Positions 11,197 through 25,179 are shown, counted from the stretch's first letter. The stretch: DNA of 64,000 nucleotides from Mantamonas sphyraenae (GCA_026936335.1 JAPMXV010000034.1:62001-126000); one strand, 5' to 3'. Notes: generated by a model from the letters alone, not told the origin. Program-made: numbers and translations.

Positions 11197-11910
11197 GTTG
11201 GCCTTTGACTCCTTCTTGACACCCTTGCCCTTTGCGGCCTTCTTCTCCCCTCCTGCAGGGGTCTCCTTGTTCTTGCGTGCCGCTCGCGCCTTTTCCAGGT
11301 TAGCACGGCGCTTGGCCAGCGACGCTTTGTCGTGCATTTTGCATGGCATCGGTTTCCCACACATTTCTCCCTTGCGTTTTCCACTCGAAAGCACGGTCGA
11401 GCATGTGTCTCCGCTCTCGCCTCCCTCCACATCCATGCTCTTGCTGCTCTCCTTCACTGCACTCTTCTTGCTCTTCTTGCCCTTGGTCGGCGATGCCTGT
11501 GAACTGCTGCTGCTGCTGCTGCCGCTGCTGCTGCTCTTGCTGCTGCTGCTTGACGAGCTCGTGGACCGCGACCCGCTTTCCTCGGCCCGAGCCCTCTTGA
11601 CATCTGCCCCACCACTACTGCTGTCGGCACTCCCCTTGCGCTTCCTTCCCGGCTGCTTGACACTCTCCCCCTTCTCGGCCACAATGGCCGTCACCTGGGC
11701 ATCCACATCAAACACCGCGTTCACTGTGTACGACGAAGCAGCTGCAAAGCCGTTGAGCTCCAGCCTTGAAATCACCCACTTTTGCTTGAACAACGACCGA
11801 ACGTCTTTGCGGATGCTCTTGATCAATTGGCCCACCGTCTCATCCTCTGGCACGTCCACTACCAGTTTCTTGTCCTCGTGGAACCCTTTGAATGACACAA
11901 ACAAGCGCAT
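10339..11910 (-). CDS. Nuclear-type protein with coilin-like N-terminus, zinc motif and poly-Asp run
   Basis: Two exons (11910-11058 and 10937-10339), 483 residues from the ATG at 11910. The N-terminus, MRLFVSFKGF to about residue 85, looks like a ubiquitin-like fold. Its spacing (VGQLIKSIRKDVRSLF, LELNGFA, VFDVDAQVTAIV) recalls the coilin N-terminal domain; this is a tentative match. Ser/Lys low-complexity sequence follows, then a compact Cys/His motif (CSTVLSSGKRKGEMCGKPMPCKMH positions around 11330-11400). Next come lysine-rich stretches and 35 consecutive Asp. The C-terminal exon is acidic and then basic (KRKSRSRAGGKQ). A nuclear RNP role is a guess. In-frame ATGs also occur at 11991, 12003 and 12015; the one at 12003 overlaps the start codon of APC13 on the other strand. 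Confidence 0.6.
11092..11196 (-). repeat. GAC/GAT trinucleotide run coding 35 Asp
   Basis: Thirty-five consecutive Asp codons, interrupted in base composition (GAC and GAT mixed) but not in amino acid. The mix of synonymous codons suggests selection on the protein, or old repeat decay, and not recent pure expansion. Confidence 0.95.
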
Positions 11911-12001
11911 TGGTTTCGAGTTGCCTCCGCCTCCGTGTCCAGCCCAAATTGCTCTCATGTCCTCTGATAGCTCCTTCTCCACCTGCCACATGCAGAATCC
12001 C

Positions 12002-12451
12002 ATGACTGTTGACATTGTTGACGACGAATGGAGCACACATGTCCTCCCCAACGACAGTCCGTTGCTTGTTTTTCGCGCGCTTCCTGCTTCCCGGCTTGCC
12101 CTTCTCCCACTCCATCCTCGCTCCCCCTGCTCTCTCCAAACCCGCTTTGTCATTGACCCTGTCCACTCACTCACCTACTCTGATCCACAGACGTCCAGGT
12201 GCCGCTCTCCATCGAGCTGCCGGGGATGGAGAACGACGACGTCCGTACGTGCCTCCTTGCTCGCTCTTCCCTGCCTTCCCTCAACACCCGATATCCGATG
12301 TCCATTCCTCTTTTGCTGCTCACTCACACGCACATGATCTCTCCCTCGTTTGCCACGTTACTGCACTCCGCCAGGTCCCGACCCTCAGGAACGCTGGCAT
12401 GATCCGCGAATCCTCCAGCGCTTCGTCCCTGCAGAGAGCAGCACGCAGTGA
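12002..12451 (+). CDS. ANAPC13: Anaphase-promoting complex subunit 13 (APC13/Swm1)
   Basis: A very small subunit of the APC/C ubiquitin ligase; it stabilises the TPR arm. Three short exons (12002-12056, 12191-12244, 12375-12451) give 61 residues. The hallmark is the N-terminal IVDDEW..HVLPND, like the I-D-D-E/A-W..D.LP.D of animal and plant APC13. VPLSIELP follows, and a late Trp in PQERWHD. Donors are gtccgt and gtacgt, acceptors cacag and gccag. No other window gene explains these exons. The gene is tiny and split, so homology of the last exon is the weaker part. Confidence 0.75.
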
Positions 12452-12512
12452 CGTCGCCGTTCCTCTCCCATTCCGTCCTGTACATACAATGTTTATTTCC
12501 CGACGACGTTTC

Positions 12513-14720
<2,208 letters not shown>

Positions 14721-14882
14721 TTCGAACCCTGATCCAACCACACACAACGACACCGACACACCGACACAGCACACATGCACACCCTACAAGAACAAAAAGG
14801 TTCTCACATGATTTTGTTTTGCAGGAATTTTTGCTGCGCAACGCCAACAGCCTCGTGCGTCTGGCGTGCACCTTTCCTCACA

Positions 14883-16484
14883 TCACTCGCTCTTGCTGGC
14901 ACTACGGATCTCCTCCATGACGGCGTGCAACACTTCGGAAACGCGCTCCATCTCTTCGTCGGTGATCGGCATGCCGCTGGGGATGTAGAAACCTCGAGAC
15001 CAGATACTCTCCACGTTGGGCAGTTTGGTGTCGTGGAACAACCCCATGTCCAGAAACACTGGCTGTTGATGCGTGGGGAAGAAGAAGGGGCGCGAGCCCA
15101 CCTTGTGCGAGCCCAGTTTCTGCATCATTTCCTCCGCACTGACCCCAAGGGCTTCGTCCAACACAATGGGGTACACCCAGTAGATGTTTTCTGCGTACTC
15201 TGTCGACTGCACGGGCAGCGTCAAGCCCTCAATGTCTGCCAGGAGACGGTTGTACGTTTCGCCGATGTGTCGCTTCTTCTCCACAAACGTGTCAAGTTGC
15301 TCCAACTGTGCGCATCCCACAGCTGCCTGAAGGTTGCTCATGCGGAAGTTCCACCCAAGACGCTCGTGACGGAACCGGGTGCCAGGCGTGCTGCCGAAGC
15401 ACAGGTTGCGCAGATCGCGGCACGTTGCTGCGAGCTCGTCGTCGTTCGTCACGATGATGCCACCTTCACCCGTCGTAATATGCTTGTTTGGGTAGAACGA
15501 AAACGTGGAGATGTCTCCGAAGCTGCCACACGGTTTGCCTTTGTATGTCTGACCGTGCATCTCAGCCGCGTCTTCAATCACCTTCAGGTCGTGCTCTTTG
15601 GCCAGCTCCAGAATAGGGTCGACTGTGTGTGTGTGTGTGTGTGTGTGCGTGTGTGTCAGTCAATCGGTGTGCTCCAGGCCGTATGCTTTGTCGTTGCTTA
15701 CTGTCAACAGGCAGGCCGTACAGATGCACGACCATGATGGCCTTTGTCTTTTCCGTGATGGCTGCTCGCACGTCATCCACTCCCATGTTGAACGTTTGCG
15801 CATCCATGTCCACGCACACGGGTGTCGCGCCTGCCCGCACGATCGCTGCTGAGCACGAGATGATCGTGAACGAGGGCATGATGACCTAGTGCATCGCATA
15901 CCAACCGATACACAAGCCATTCCACATGGCAATTATGTGCATGGCGTGTGTGTGACCTCTGCCGTGTCAGCCTCGCCCGTTCCGTTTTCTCTTCGTTCCC
16001 TCCGCCTCCCTTCTCCAGCCGTCCGCATACCTCATCCCCTTCTCCGATACCCAAGGCTTGTACCGCCACCTCCAGAGCCACAGTGCCGTTGCATACGCAG
16101 ATGCCGTGCTCACGCTCCACACGCGCCGCAAAGTCCTGTGCAAGCAGCGTCGCTGTCAGTTACCCTATGTCTCCCTTCCTTTGCCAGACACCGCTGCTCA
16201 TCCCTACCTTTTCCAAATCCTTCACAAACGAACCCTCCGACGAGATCCAACCCGTCTCAATGCCTGTGGTCCGTTCCATTGTGCAGTACATGCCGCCGTT
16301 GCCCACATTCCGCGCGTTTTGGTGTCAGCGCGTTCCCGATTCCCCGGATTTCCCGTCTTGCCTTGCCTTTCCCCTCCCTCTCGCACCCTCACACGACCCT
16401 ACACTGCACAAGATTGTCCTTCTCCTTGCCACTCAACAGTGGTACGTTCACAGGGATGAAAGCATGGTTCTCTGAATTGCTCAT
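14883..16484 (-). CDS. DegT/DnrJ/EryC1/StrS family PLP sugar aminotransferase
   Basis: Transfers an amino group to a keto sugar nucleotide, for example in perosamine-type sugars. Five exons on the minus strand: 16484-16403, 16263-16208, 16135-16031, 15885-15702, 15622-14883; 388 residues with all phases closing. The N-terminus reads FIPVNVPLLSGKE and CIETGWISSEGSFVKD. GICVCNGTVALEVA binds the PLP phosphate, HLYGLPVD and VIEDAAEMHG follow, and Lys189 in FYPNKHITTGEGG is the Schiff-base lysine. RMSNLQAAVG is also typical. The family is chiefly bacterial; the four introns show this copy is a resident nuclear gene. The nearest genes give no sugar-pathway context. Confidence 0.92.
15622..15660 (+). 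repeat. (TG)n/(CA)n tract at an intron acceptor of the aminotransferase
   Basis: TG dinucleotide run on this strand, reading as CA on the coding strand, directly upstream of the acceptor of the last exon. Confidence 0.85.
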
Positions 16485-16539
16485 GAATGCGTTTTGGCGT
16501 TTGATTGTCTGTCTTGGACTGCGCTGGTCCTCTCTCTCT

Positions 16540-17511
16540 CTACCACCTTCCACGTCCTCCACCAAATCCTCCTCGTCCGCCTCCTCGGCCACCGCCACGA
16601 CCTCCGCCACGGCCGCCCCCACGTCCGCCTCGGAAACCTCCACCACGGCCACCGCCACGGCCACCTCCACGTCCGCCTCCTCGGCCACCGCCGCGACCTC
16701 CGCGTCCGCCACGGAAGCCTCCACCACGGCCACCACGTGCACCACCGGCACCACCACCACCGCCTCGCTTCTTCTTCTTCTTGGCCAGTCTGTGCAGGCA
16801 AGGTAGGGGGAGGGAAAAAGTCAGTGTCGCGAAAAAGCCAATTGCTGCCCATGGCAGCCGCGTCCGCCAGTGAACGTGTGGTCATGTCTACGACGCCACA
16901 CACACGTCCATACGTATGCGCCAACGCTGTCCCGTCGCTTGCCAACTTACGTGCTCTTGGGCTTGGGCAGATATTTGTCCACGGGGTCGAGCTTGCGCGG
17001 CTCGCAGTACACCTTGGCTCCTTCCTCAAAGGAAGACGCCACGATTCCGTCGTCCAGCTTCACTGTGAAGTACTGTGTACATGCCACACACATTCATAAC
17101 ACACAGGGGCACCCCTATGTGTCAGTCTCCTCTCCCTCCCATCCCTCCCTGGCGTGTCACGCGTCGCCAAACCCTGGCTTTGCTTCACATGCGAGCCAAA
17201 CTCACCACCTCGTTCACGGGACCCAGCACTTCGTCAACGCGTCCGATCTTTGATTTGTTCTCCAGAAACACGTAGGCACCAAACACAGGCACCTGGCCCT
17301 TTGCCGAGCCTTTGCACACCATGTCTCCCTCGCACGAGTGCATTTGCCGTCCAGCCTCAACAACTTCCTGCGGCGGACCAAAGTTCCCGTACCCACCGCC
17401 ACCACTGCGTCCACCACCGCGTCCACCACCACGTCCGCCACCACGTCCGCCACCACGTCCGCCGCCACGTCCGCCTCCGAAGCCTCCTCGTCCGCGTCCT
17501 CGATAGCTCAT
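16540..17511 (-). CDS. GAR1: H/ACA ribonucleoprotein subunit GAR1
   Basis: Subunit of the H/ACA snoRNP that makes pseudouridine in rRNA. Exons: 17511-17206, 17072-16951, 16789-16540; 225 residues. An N-terminal GGR repeat block ([14 protein letters not shown]) and a longer C-terminal RGG block flank the conserved core: [45 protein letters not shown] (positions about 17200-17330). [20 protein letters not shown] completes the core. The stop (16540) is 55 bp upstream of the next gene on the same strand. Confidence 0.96.
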
Positions 17512-17718
17512 GGTTTCTGAGAAGACTGCAAGGTTGGGTTGGGTGGGTTGGCATGTCCAATCCCCAATCCCTTCAGCCTCCAACCTCCATCCATCCCCCT
17601 TCCCCCCCCCTTCCCTCCAACCGTCATCAATCTTCAGTTGGGTGCTGACCAGTTGCGCCTGCGCCGTAGTTGCCAACTACAAAGCGCCTCCCTTTTCCAT
17701 TCAGCACACCATTCGCGA

Positions 17719-20356
17719 ATGCACCACGGCGCCCTGTTGGATCCAGAGTTGGTAGAGGAGATGTACAGGCAGAGCAGAGGCGACGACGAGTCTGCCCATG
17801 ACGATCAAGACCTGTTGCCGCAACAACCACAGAAACGGACAAGCTCTGCCCAACGGCGAGGCTCCCCCATGCACATGGAGCTCGCCGGCTTTGCAGTGCT
17901 CAACCCAAGCACCCTTGCGCAAAGTGATCTGAGCGAAGACGCCAAGATGGCCCTGCTCACCGTCCGCCAGTGGCAAGGTAACGTGTGGGGCCGCCTGCTG
18001 TCCTTGCCGGCTTTTTCTGCTGAACAATCCGAAAGCACACACCCCGCCCCAGCATCTCGACTCACCCTTGCACTGTGCACAGAGTCCCAAATGAGCAAAG
18101 AACAGCGTGCATACCTGCGCATGGTCGAGCAACGCTCAGGGCAGCCAGGTCAGTCGTATGGTGCCGTGCAAGGAGTTTCTTGTGCACCAAAACACCCGTC
18201 TACCACCCCTTTTTTCCTACGCACCGGCACAATCACACACATGCACTATCACGTGCATGCACGCCCCCACACCTACCCCACATCTCCACATCCAACTTGC
18301 CCGCAACACCACACCCAGTCTGTCCTTCGATGCACACCCTCCTGCCTTTTGCTCACGGACCTTCATCACGGTTGTATTCCACAGGCCACACGCACGCATC
18401 CACGCGCAAACACGTGCAAACATCCGACGATTGGTCAGATATGCTCACCAGCGGTGCATTTGACCACAATCTGGCCTACGATGCACAGGCCACCCTCCGG
18501 GTGAGCGAACGTGCAAGTGAATCGGGCACCCAGACGGCGACTTCGTTTCCAGACGCTGTGGACGCTGCCTACGCAGATCTCGAAGGCTCAGCTCGCACTC
18601 GCACTGCCCCCGTGCCACGTAGCCGACGACGCACTCATGTACAACCCCAGTACAACGACCCGCCGCGCAAACGGGCCGCCGACGAACAACGCGAGCGAAA
18701 AACAACAGCCCAACGCTCCACAACGCCCCAACCGCCGGCTGCTTCCTTAGATCAAGATTCTCCCACCGACAGGCGCCGCTCCAAAAGTCTTTCCTGGACC
18801 AGCGCCGATCTCCGAGCGGACGAGCTTCCATCCTCCATGCGTAGCCCAAACGCATGGGGCTCCGCCTCTGAACCGCGCCTTCACCTCGAGGACACCGAGG
18901 ACGACGACGACGCACCCAGCGCCCTCCTCACGGCCCTTGCCCTCGATGAAGGCACATCCTGGGCCACTGTCGCTGCACAGGAGGCCATCGATGACATTAT
19001 TAACGGCCTGAGTGTCAAGCCCAGCTCGCAATGGGACCCTCGCGACTCCCTCCCGTCCCACAACCTCCCAAGCCTCGGCCGCAGCTTTGTCGCACCGTCT
19101 GAAGCCCACCGTGCAGCACACCCGTTCAAACCCCCTCGCAGCCACTCCTCCCACGACGACGACCGCCCGACGCAACGCCCGGCAAACCGCCAACCCCAAC
19201 CTGGTTTTGTCAAACTCGACCACCAGGGCGACGGAGATGCACACATCGCTCCCGAAGGTATGTCTCTCCCCCACCTTTTCCCATCCCTTGTGCAATGCCT
19301 TGACCACTGCTCCCCCGGCCTCTTTGTGCAGACACTCACATCGTCCTCCCTCTCCGCCCCTCCCCTTCAACAGAACGCTCGGTGTTTGGCTATACGCCCA
19401 TCATTGACCCCACCCACCTCGTGTACTGCAAACACTGTGGTGGCACAGTGCGTCGCAACTTCTTCGCCCTTCACCTTTCCAGGTGCAACCGCGATGCCTT
19501 TGCCGAGGACGAGTTTGAGGCTCTGTTTGAAGAATCCAAAGAGACGTTTGTGCCTCATCGTGTGCGTCGGCCCCTCGAGGACCTCTTTCTAAGCGGATTC
19601 AAGCGCAAGAGCGACTCGGCCACGCGTAGCCACGCACAGCAAGAGAACAAGCGAAGGAAAAGCAGTTCGCCAGCCTCCTACCACCATGGCACCTCTCCTG
19701 GGAACGCAGCCGCCCTTGCATCCTCCTCCTCCTCCTCCAAGGACGCTTCTCGATATGTCAAGCGCTACCCGGGCTACTTTGAGCAGGACGACGACGACGA
19801 TGACGACGACGACGACGAAGAAGAAGACCAAGGCCAGCATCGTGCTCGTCTCACAGTGCCCACCCTCAGTCTCGCTGCTCTGCTACGCAACACACGTGCC
19901 GCTGCCGAGTCGCCCGAGAAACCGGCCGAACCGGAAGAGCCTGCCGTGCTCAAAACTTCCTCGCCTCCTTCGTCTGCTCCCCTGTACTATTCCATGTCTG
20001 ATACAACGTCGCCTGTGGGTGCCTGGCTCGACAGTCTCGAGCAGCCCATTGCTGTCGGCGAAACCCTCGCTCGCGGAGGGCCCGCAAGATCCAACTCCCA
20101 CAAGGGACGATATCACGTGACCCCCACCGACGAACACGAGGCCGTGGTCTCGTCCTCCATGTCATCCATGTCCACAACCAGCAGCAGCAGCTCGGCCACA
20201 CTCGGCGGATTCGACCATCCCTACGCGTACTCACACAGGGACTCGCACGCCGCTTGGACGCGCACTGCGGACGTGTATTCGCCTGTTGTCAGGCCCATTG
20301 CCGTCAAGAAAACCAAAAGGCAAGCGCCCCTGCCAGGGGTTCTGGATCCTCTGTAG
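17719..20356 (+). CDS. C2HC zinc-finger protein, possibly SAGA-related (Sgf11/ATXN7-like)
   Basis: Exons: 17719-17977, 18083-18148, 18385-19257, 19374-20356; 726 residues. Most of the protein is low-complexity Ser, Pro and Asp/Glu sequence, rich in basic clusters (RSRRRTH, PPRKRAA, NKRRKSS). The only compact domain is YCKHCGGTVRRNFFALHLSRC in exon 4. It matches the spacing C-x2-C...H-x3-C of the zinc fingers of Sgf11 and ataxin-7, found in the SAGA deubiquitinase module. An acidic run follows. No SCA7 domain was recognised, so the family call is tentative. Nuclear location is inferred from composition. The start is the first ATG after GAR1 (207 bp, divergent). Confidence 0.6.
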
Positions 20357-20397
20357 AAGTGGCATCTGTGAATCAATCCTTCATTTCCCGTGCATCA

Positions 20398-23300
20398 TCA
20401 CTGCAACCCGCTTAGGAATCCGACCAACAAGTTGAGATTCTCATACTCGTCCTCCACCCGTGTCCACGTCTTCTCCTGCATCTCCATCAGCGGCTCAAGC
20501 AGGTCGAGAAGCTCGCCGTTATCCACCAACACCTCGGAGTTGTGCTTCATGTACACGTTGAGGTACGACTGCCACAGTTCAAAGTTGCTGTTGCTCTCCA
20601 ATTGCTCTGCCAGGAAGGCCAGCAACATTCGGTGGTCCTCATAGTTGTCTGCGCTCGACAGTGACTGCAGCGCCACGTCCAGCTCTGTCGGGCTGGCTTT
20701 GTACACGTAGGCCACCAGCTCCTCATCTGTGCATGTTTGTGTAAGTGAGTATGTGCCCGCGCGTGCATGTGTTGTGCGTGTGTGTGTTCTGTTCGCTTCG
20801 CAACCTACAATTGTCCGAATGGAAGCCAGCACGCAGCAGCTTGCTGAACGGAGTGGTCACGCGCACATCGCTCATGTTGAGCACACGACTGCGATCGTCC
20901 TGCTCCTGTTCAGCTTCAGCTGCCTCCTGTGCAGACGTATCGAAGATCAGCTTTGGGTTCAGGCCCGGCAGCGTCGGAAGGAAGAACGGAGCCTTGCTGG
21001 GCTTCTTCACGGGCTCCTTGGCCTTGTTGCGCTGCTTGACTGTGTCGAGATTGTACAACAGTTGCCAGCGAGATGCAGGAACGGTCGAAAGGGTCACCAG
21101 CTGCTCGTGCAGCGGCTGCGGCGGATCGTTCCCCACCTCCTCTTCCATCTTGTCTTGATCCTCATCGCTGCCGGCCTCGCTGTCACTATCGCTGCTGTCA
21201 TCTCCACCACCGTCGCTACTGCTGCTGCTGCTGCTGCTCTGCTTCTTCTGCAAACGCAGCGACAGCCTTGGCATCTCCACCAGCCCGGCCACCTCGGGAA
21301 CAGGCTTCAGGAACACCTGCATGAATTGCGAGCGGTTAGCCCACATGTATACACCCAGTGAGTCCACGTGAGTGGTGACCAGAAAGTCGCCACTGGGAGA
21401 GAACGACAACGAGGTAACTGCACGGTCAGCGCGGAACCAGTCGATCAGCTTGGCCGTGGACAGGTTCCACACGCGTACGGTGGTGTCCATTGACGCGGTG
21501 ATGAGCCAGTGCGTGTCTGGACTGAAGCACATGTCTGTGATGCGGTTCGTGTGGCCCTCAAAGCGGCGCACGAGCTTCATCGTCTCCAGGTCGTACACAC
21601 GGATGACAAAGTCGTCCGCGCTCACGGCCATTAGCGATGTGTCACGGTGCAGCACGATCTGTTCGATGCTTCCAGCTTCCAGCTGTTCCAGATGGAGCAG
21701 TTCGCCCGTCTGGAAGTTCCAGAACCGCAGCGTGCCGTCCAGGTGGCCAGACACCACCTTTGCGTTGAACAGGTCCGAGACCACACACTGAACACCGCTG
21801 TACACTTCCACTTGATGCTGTTGGGCACTCTCGCTATCGAGAACAAACGTGCGTCGCAACAATCCCGACTGCAGGTTGTACTTGTCGATGCGTCCGCCTT
21901 GTGTGCCCAGCAAACCCAGGTTGCCACAGGCCGAGATTTCCACACAACGCACAGCCGTGTGGTCGCTCGAGCGCAGTTGGTGCTCACCCAGGGCCTTGCG
22001 TTCAAAGTTCCACGTGTACGCACGCGTGTCGCCCACGTGACACGACAGCACGTTGTCCCACTCCCTTTCTTTGGCCGTCGACACCACAAAGTCCACCACG
22101 GGGCGCAATTTGAGAGCCTGCACACGCTTGTGCTTCTTGCGCGCCTTGGCCTTCAAACCCGAGCCTTGCGAAAACTCCCTGTTCTGCTGGTCTTGGATTG
22201 TGGACAGGAAGCGCATCGAACGATCCAGTGCACCCGTCAGCATCTGTTTGCGATCACGGTAGTAGCGCACGCGCACGGGGGGGCGCTGTGGCCTGAACGC
22301 GAGCGGAGCAGGAAGCCTTGCATGTCTTGCTTGGTGAACGCCCACATGTGCAGTGCGTTGTCCGTGCCTGCACTTACCAGCACAGCCTCGTTGATGAGAA
22401 ACTGCAGGCTGGTGACACGCGCCTGGTGTGCGCCGTGCATGACGTGCAGCAGGTGCTGAGATTGCAGATCCCACAGCACAATGTTGCCATTTGTGCCTCC
22501 CGACGCAAGCACGGGTGCATCCGAGCGGAAACTGAGTGCCGTCACCGGTCCATCGTTCTGGTGGAATTTCATCACTGTTTGATCGTACTTGAGGTTGTGC
22601 ACCAGGATGTCACCGTTTGAAAAGCCCACGGCAACCACGTCCAGCGCGGTCGACTGCTCCACACATGTCACACTGCTCGCATAGGGCCCGAATTCGTACA
22701 CCAGTTTCTGTGTCTTGAGGTTCCACAACTGCAGTCGTCCGTCTGTGGAGCCCACCAGGAGTTTGTTGAGGTAAGTGGCCGGGTGCATGATCACGCTGCA
22801 GGTAAACTTGTCGGCAGGCAGCAGGTCCATGTCCACCAACACGTTGTCCTCCCGTTGGCGCACATCCCACACCTTGAGGTGATTGTCTGCGTCCACCGTC
22901 ACCAGTCCGTTCTTGCCAAAGATCATCATGTGCTGCACATCGGCTTCGTGGCCGTCAAACACTGCAACAAGCTTGGCTCGCCTCCAGGCGTTTACCTGCG
23001 TGCCCGTGCTAGTGAACACAAAGTCGCCCTTGGTCGCCAAGCACGTGATGGCCTGCTCATGCGTCGGTCCTGCAAGTGATTGCGCACGGTGTCAGGGTCT
23101 CTGCACAAGACGCCTTGGGAAGCCCGAATGCACGCGTGCGTGTGCATGTGTGTGTGTGCAATTGTGTGTGTGTGTGTGTGTGTGTATGAAAGGCATGGCA
23201 TCATGATCCGAACCCGACGTCGGTGTACTTACCGACTTGCAGCAGGTTGAGTTTCCGGCACTGCGATTTTGTCCGTCCGCGTGAGTGTTTGTCCGTGTAG

Positions 23301-23880
23301 CACAGGCCACAGGAGCATCGATGGCCACAAACATGTTTCCACACTTGCATCACAACCATCGCTCAACGTGATGGTGGCCATTGGGCCCACACACGTTCAC
23401 ACTTACATTGTACGTTTGGTAGCTGCGCTCGATGCATGTTGTGACAAAGTGCTCACCGCCTCGTCGTTGCACACTGAATGGCACCGAATCTGTGATGAAG
23501 CCCAGCGAACGAAACGGCTGGAATAGTTGACTGCTCTGCAGTACCACTGCCTGCTCCATCTCCTTGGATCCCTTGCGTGTTGTTCCGGTTTGCCTCGCCT
23601 TGCCCTTGCCTGTACGCTTTGTGTGTCCCTCCTCCTCTTCCTTGTCACCAATCCCGTCACTCAGATGAAGTTCATCCAGCACAGTGCGATGAATGGCTTC
23701 CACTGCCGCCTTTTCCTCCTCGCTGTCCGAGTCGTCCTCCTGCGCCGCCGCCGCCTCTGCTGCCGCCGCCTGTTCGTCTTCACCGCTCGCTTGCAGATCC
23801 ACAACAATCTCGTCCTTGCTACCGTCGGTGTTGGATACGGATGTGCGTCGTTTCTTCCGGCGTGTGCGACGAGAAGACAT
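20398..23880 (-). CDS. WDR36: U3 snoRNP protein UTP21 (WDR36), with an apparent frameshift
   Basis: WD40 protein of the UTP-B complex of the small-subunit processome. Coding exons: 23880-23407, 23260-23233 (28-nt microexon), 23069-20809, 20726-20398. The protein starts with a basic and acidic tail, then SQLFQPFRSLGFITDSVPF, followed by two sets of WD repeats (for example DNHLKVWDVR, DTTVRVWNL). The C-terminal Utp21 domain runs from TPFSKLLRAGF to NLLVGFLSGLQ. At a seven-C run on the coding strand (near 22277-22283) the frame breaks: GHSAPP is followed one frame over by VRVRYYRDRKQML. One base is missing relative to an intact gene, consistent with a homopolymer error, since the rest is well conserved. 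Confidence 0.93.
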
Positions 23881-23930
23881 GGGTGTTGTCGAATTGTTGG
23901 TGAAGGCAGGGCGGATTGTGGTGGTGGCTT

Positions 23931-24538
23931 TCATTGGCTCTCTCTCGCACCGACGCGTCCCCATGTGAACGACATTCCCTGTGGCACAGGGGTGCCCCGG
24001 AGAATGTCTTCAGAGGTCACAGCGTCAAGTTTGGACAGCTCTTTGCGCACATAGCGCGTAAGCTTGCCCACCTGCTCGGCATCGGCCTGAAAAACAAACA
24101 TGTTGCGCCACAGGGCAGCAGCCAACATGGCGTCTCCATGCAACATGCCCTCGTCGTACGCCACACAGCTTCCGTGGTACGAGTTGCCCAGATCCCGCAG
24201 GGCTCGGTTTACCACAGAAGCACTGTCGATCTGCTTGTCGGTGGGACACAGACATTGGACAGGGCAAGAGACAGGGGAAGGCAGCGGCAAGTGGGTGGTC
24301 AGTATTGGACAGGCGACACTCCCCATTGGCACACAAGCCTGTGGGCCAAACTTACACCTCGCTTGATCACACGCATCTCCGTATGTTCCCAGAATCGTTC
24401 AAACAGATCCCGTGTCAGATCATGCCCAGCCTTACCCTCCTGTCGCAATCGAACAAAGCAGAGCCAGACGTGCAGCAGCGTCACCTCAAACTTGGTTCGG
24501 AACTCCGTCTCGTCCAGTCCCAGCTCTGTAGGAGTGAC

Positions 24539-24574
<36 letters not shown>

Positions 24575-25121
24575 CGGGCGCACGTTGTGATTGTCACGGG
24601 GTTGTGTCAGCCATTGACCCATTTAGCGCGTTGAATACCGTGTGCGGCGTGGAAAGGGCAACGAAGGCACACGTACCAGCGTAAAACTCGCTCATCTCGC
24701 TCGCCTGCCTGCAGTATTCGTACAGCTCAGTGCTGCTCCGGATCATTGTGCTCTCTTCACTGTAGTAGCCCATAAACCGCAGCACTTTGCCCAGCCACCC
24801 GGAGTGCTGTTGAGACCCGTCGGAGCTGCTCTCGGCCCCCGCTTCGCTTCCGCCTGTCCCTGCCGTTGCCGTTGCGTATGTACGGACGTCCCCTGGCAGC
24901 TGCTGCAACCCCCACGGCTGATTGCTACTCTGTGTTCTCTGCCTCCCGCTCAACTGGACACTGTGCACAATGCCAGCCTCCGCACCGTCCTGTGAATCGC
25001 GCAGCCCGCATTCCAACGAACCCACACTCGCCACACCGTGCCATCCCATCCTCATACTCTCCATTACGCCACCCAAGTGGTTCACCACTGTCTTGCCGCC
25101 CCCGCTGGCACGCACAAACAT
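23931..25121 (-). CDS. UQCC1: Ubiquinol-cytochrome c reductase assembly factor UQCC1/CBP3
   Basis: Mitochondrial factor needed to translate and stabilise cytochrome b of complex III. Exons: 25121-24677, 24525-24356, 24230-23931; about 304 residues. The N-terminus (MFVRASGGGKTVVNH...) is basic and hydroxylated and lacks acidic residues at first, like a mitochondrial presequence. The conserved domain includes FRTKFEVTLLHVWLCFVRLR, RFWEHTEMRVIKRG and YDEGMLHGDAMLAAALWRNMF. The last acceptor is a NAG-NAG doublet (aagcag), so one extra Gln may be optional. A long TG tract lies in intron 1. I used the ATG at 25121; the frame upstream has only a GTG. Confidence 0.9.
24541..24572 (-). repeat. (TG)n tract in intron 1 of UQCC1
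   Basis: About 32 bp of perfect CA on the plus strand (TG on the coding strand), some 15 bp from the acceptor at 24526. Confidence 0.85.
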
Positions 25122-25179
25122 TCCCAGCCAAGTGTCTTCAGTCACGCGTTGGCTGCGACGCCGCCCTCAACCTTTCCTC
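25122..25179. promoter_or_regulatory. Divergent promoter, UQCC1 / acidic protein at 25180
   Basis: Fifty-eight base pairs separate two outward ATGs. Inferred from geometry only. Confidence 0.35.

Noticed and set aside
10322-12337. 671-codon open frame on the plus strand, rich in Ser, Leu and Val runs
   Set aside because: It is the antisense of the coilin-like gene; its Ser runs arise from the repeats read in another frame.
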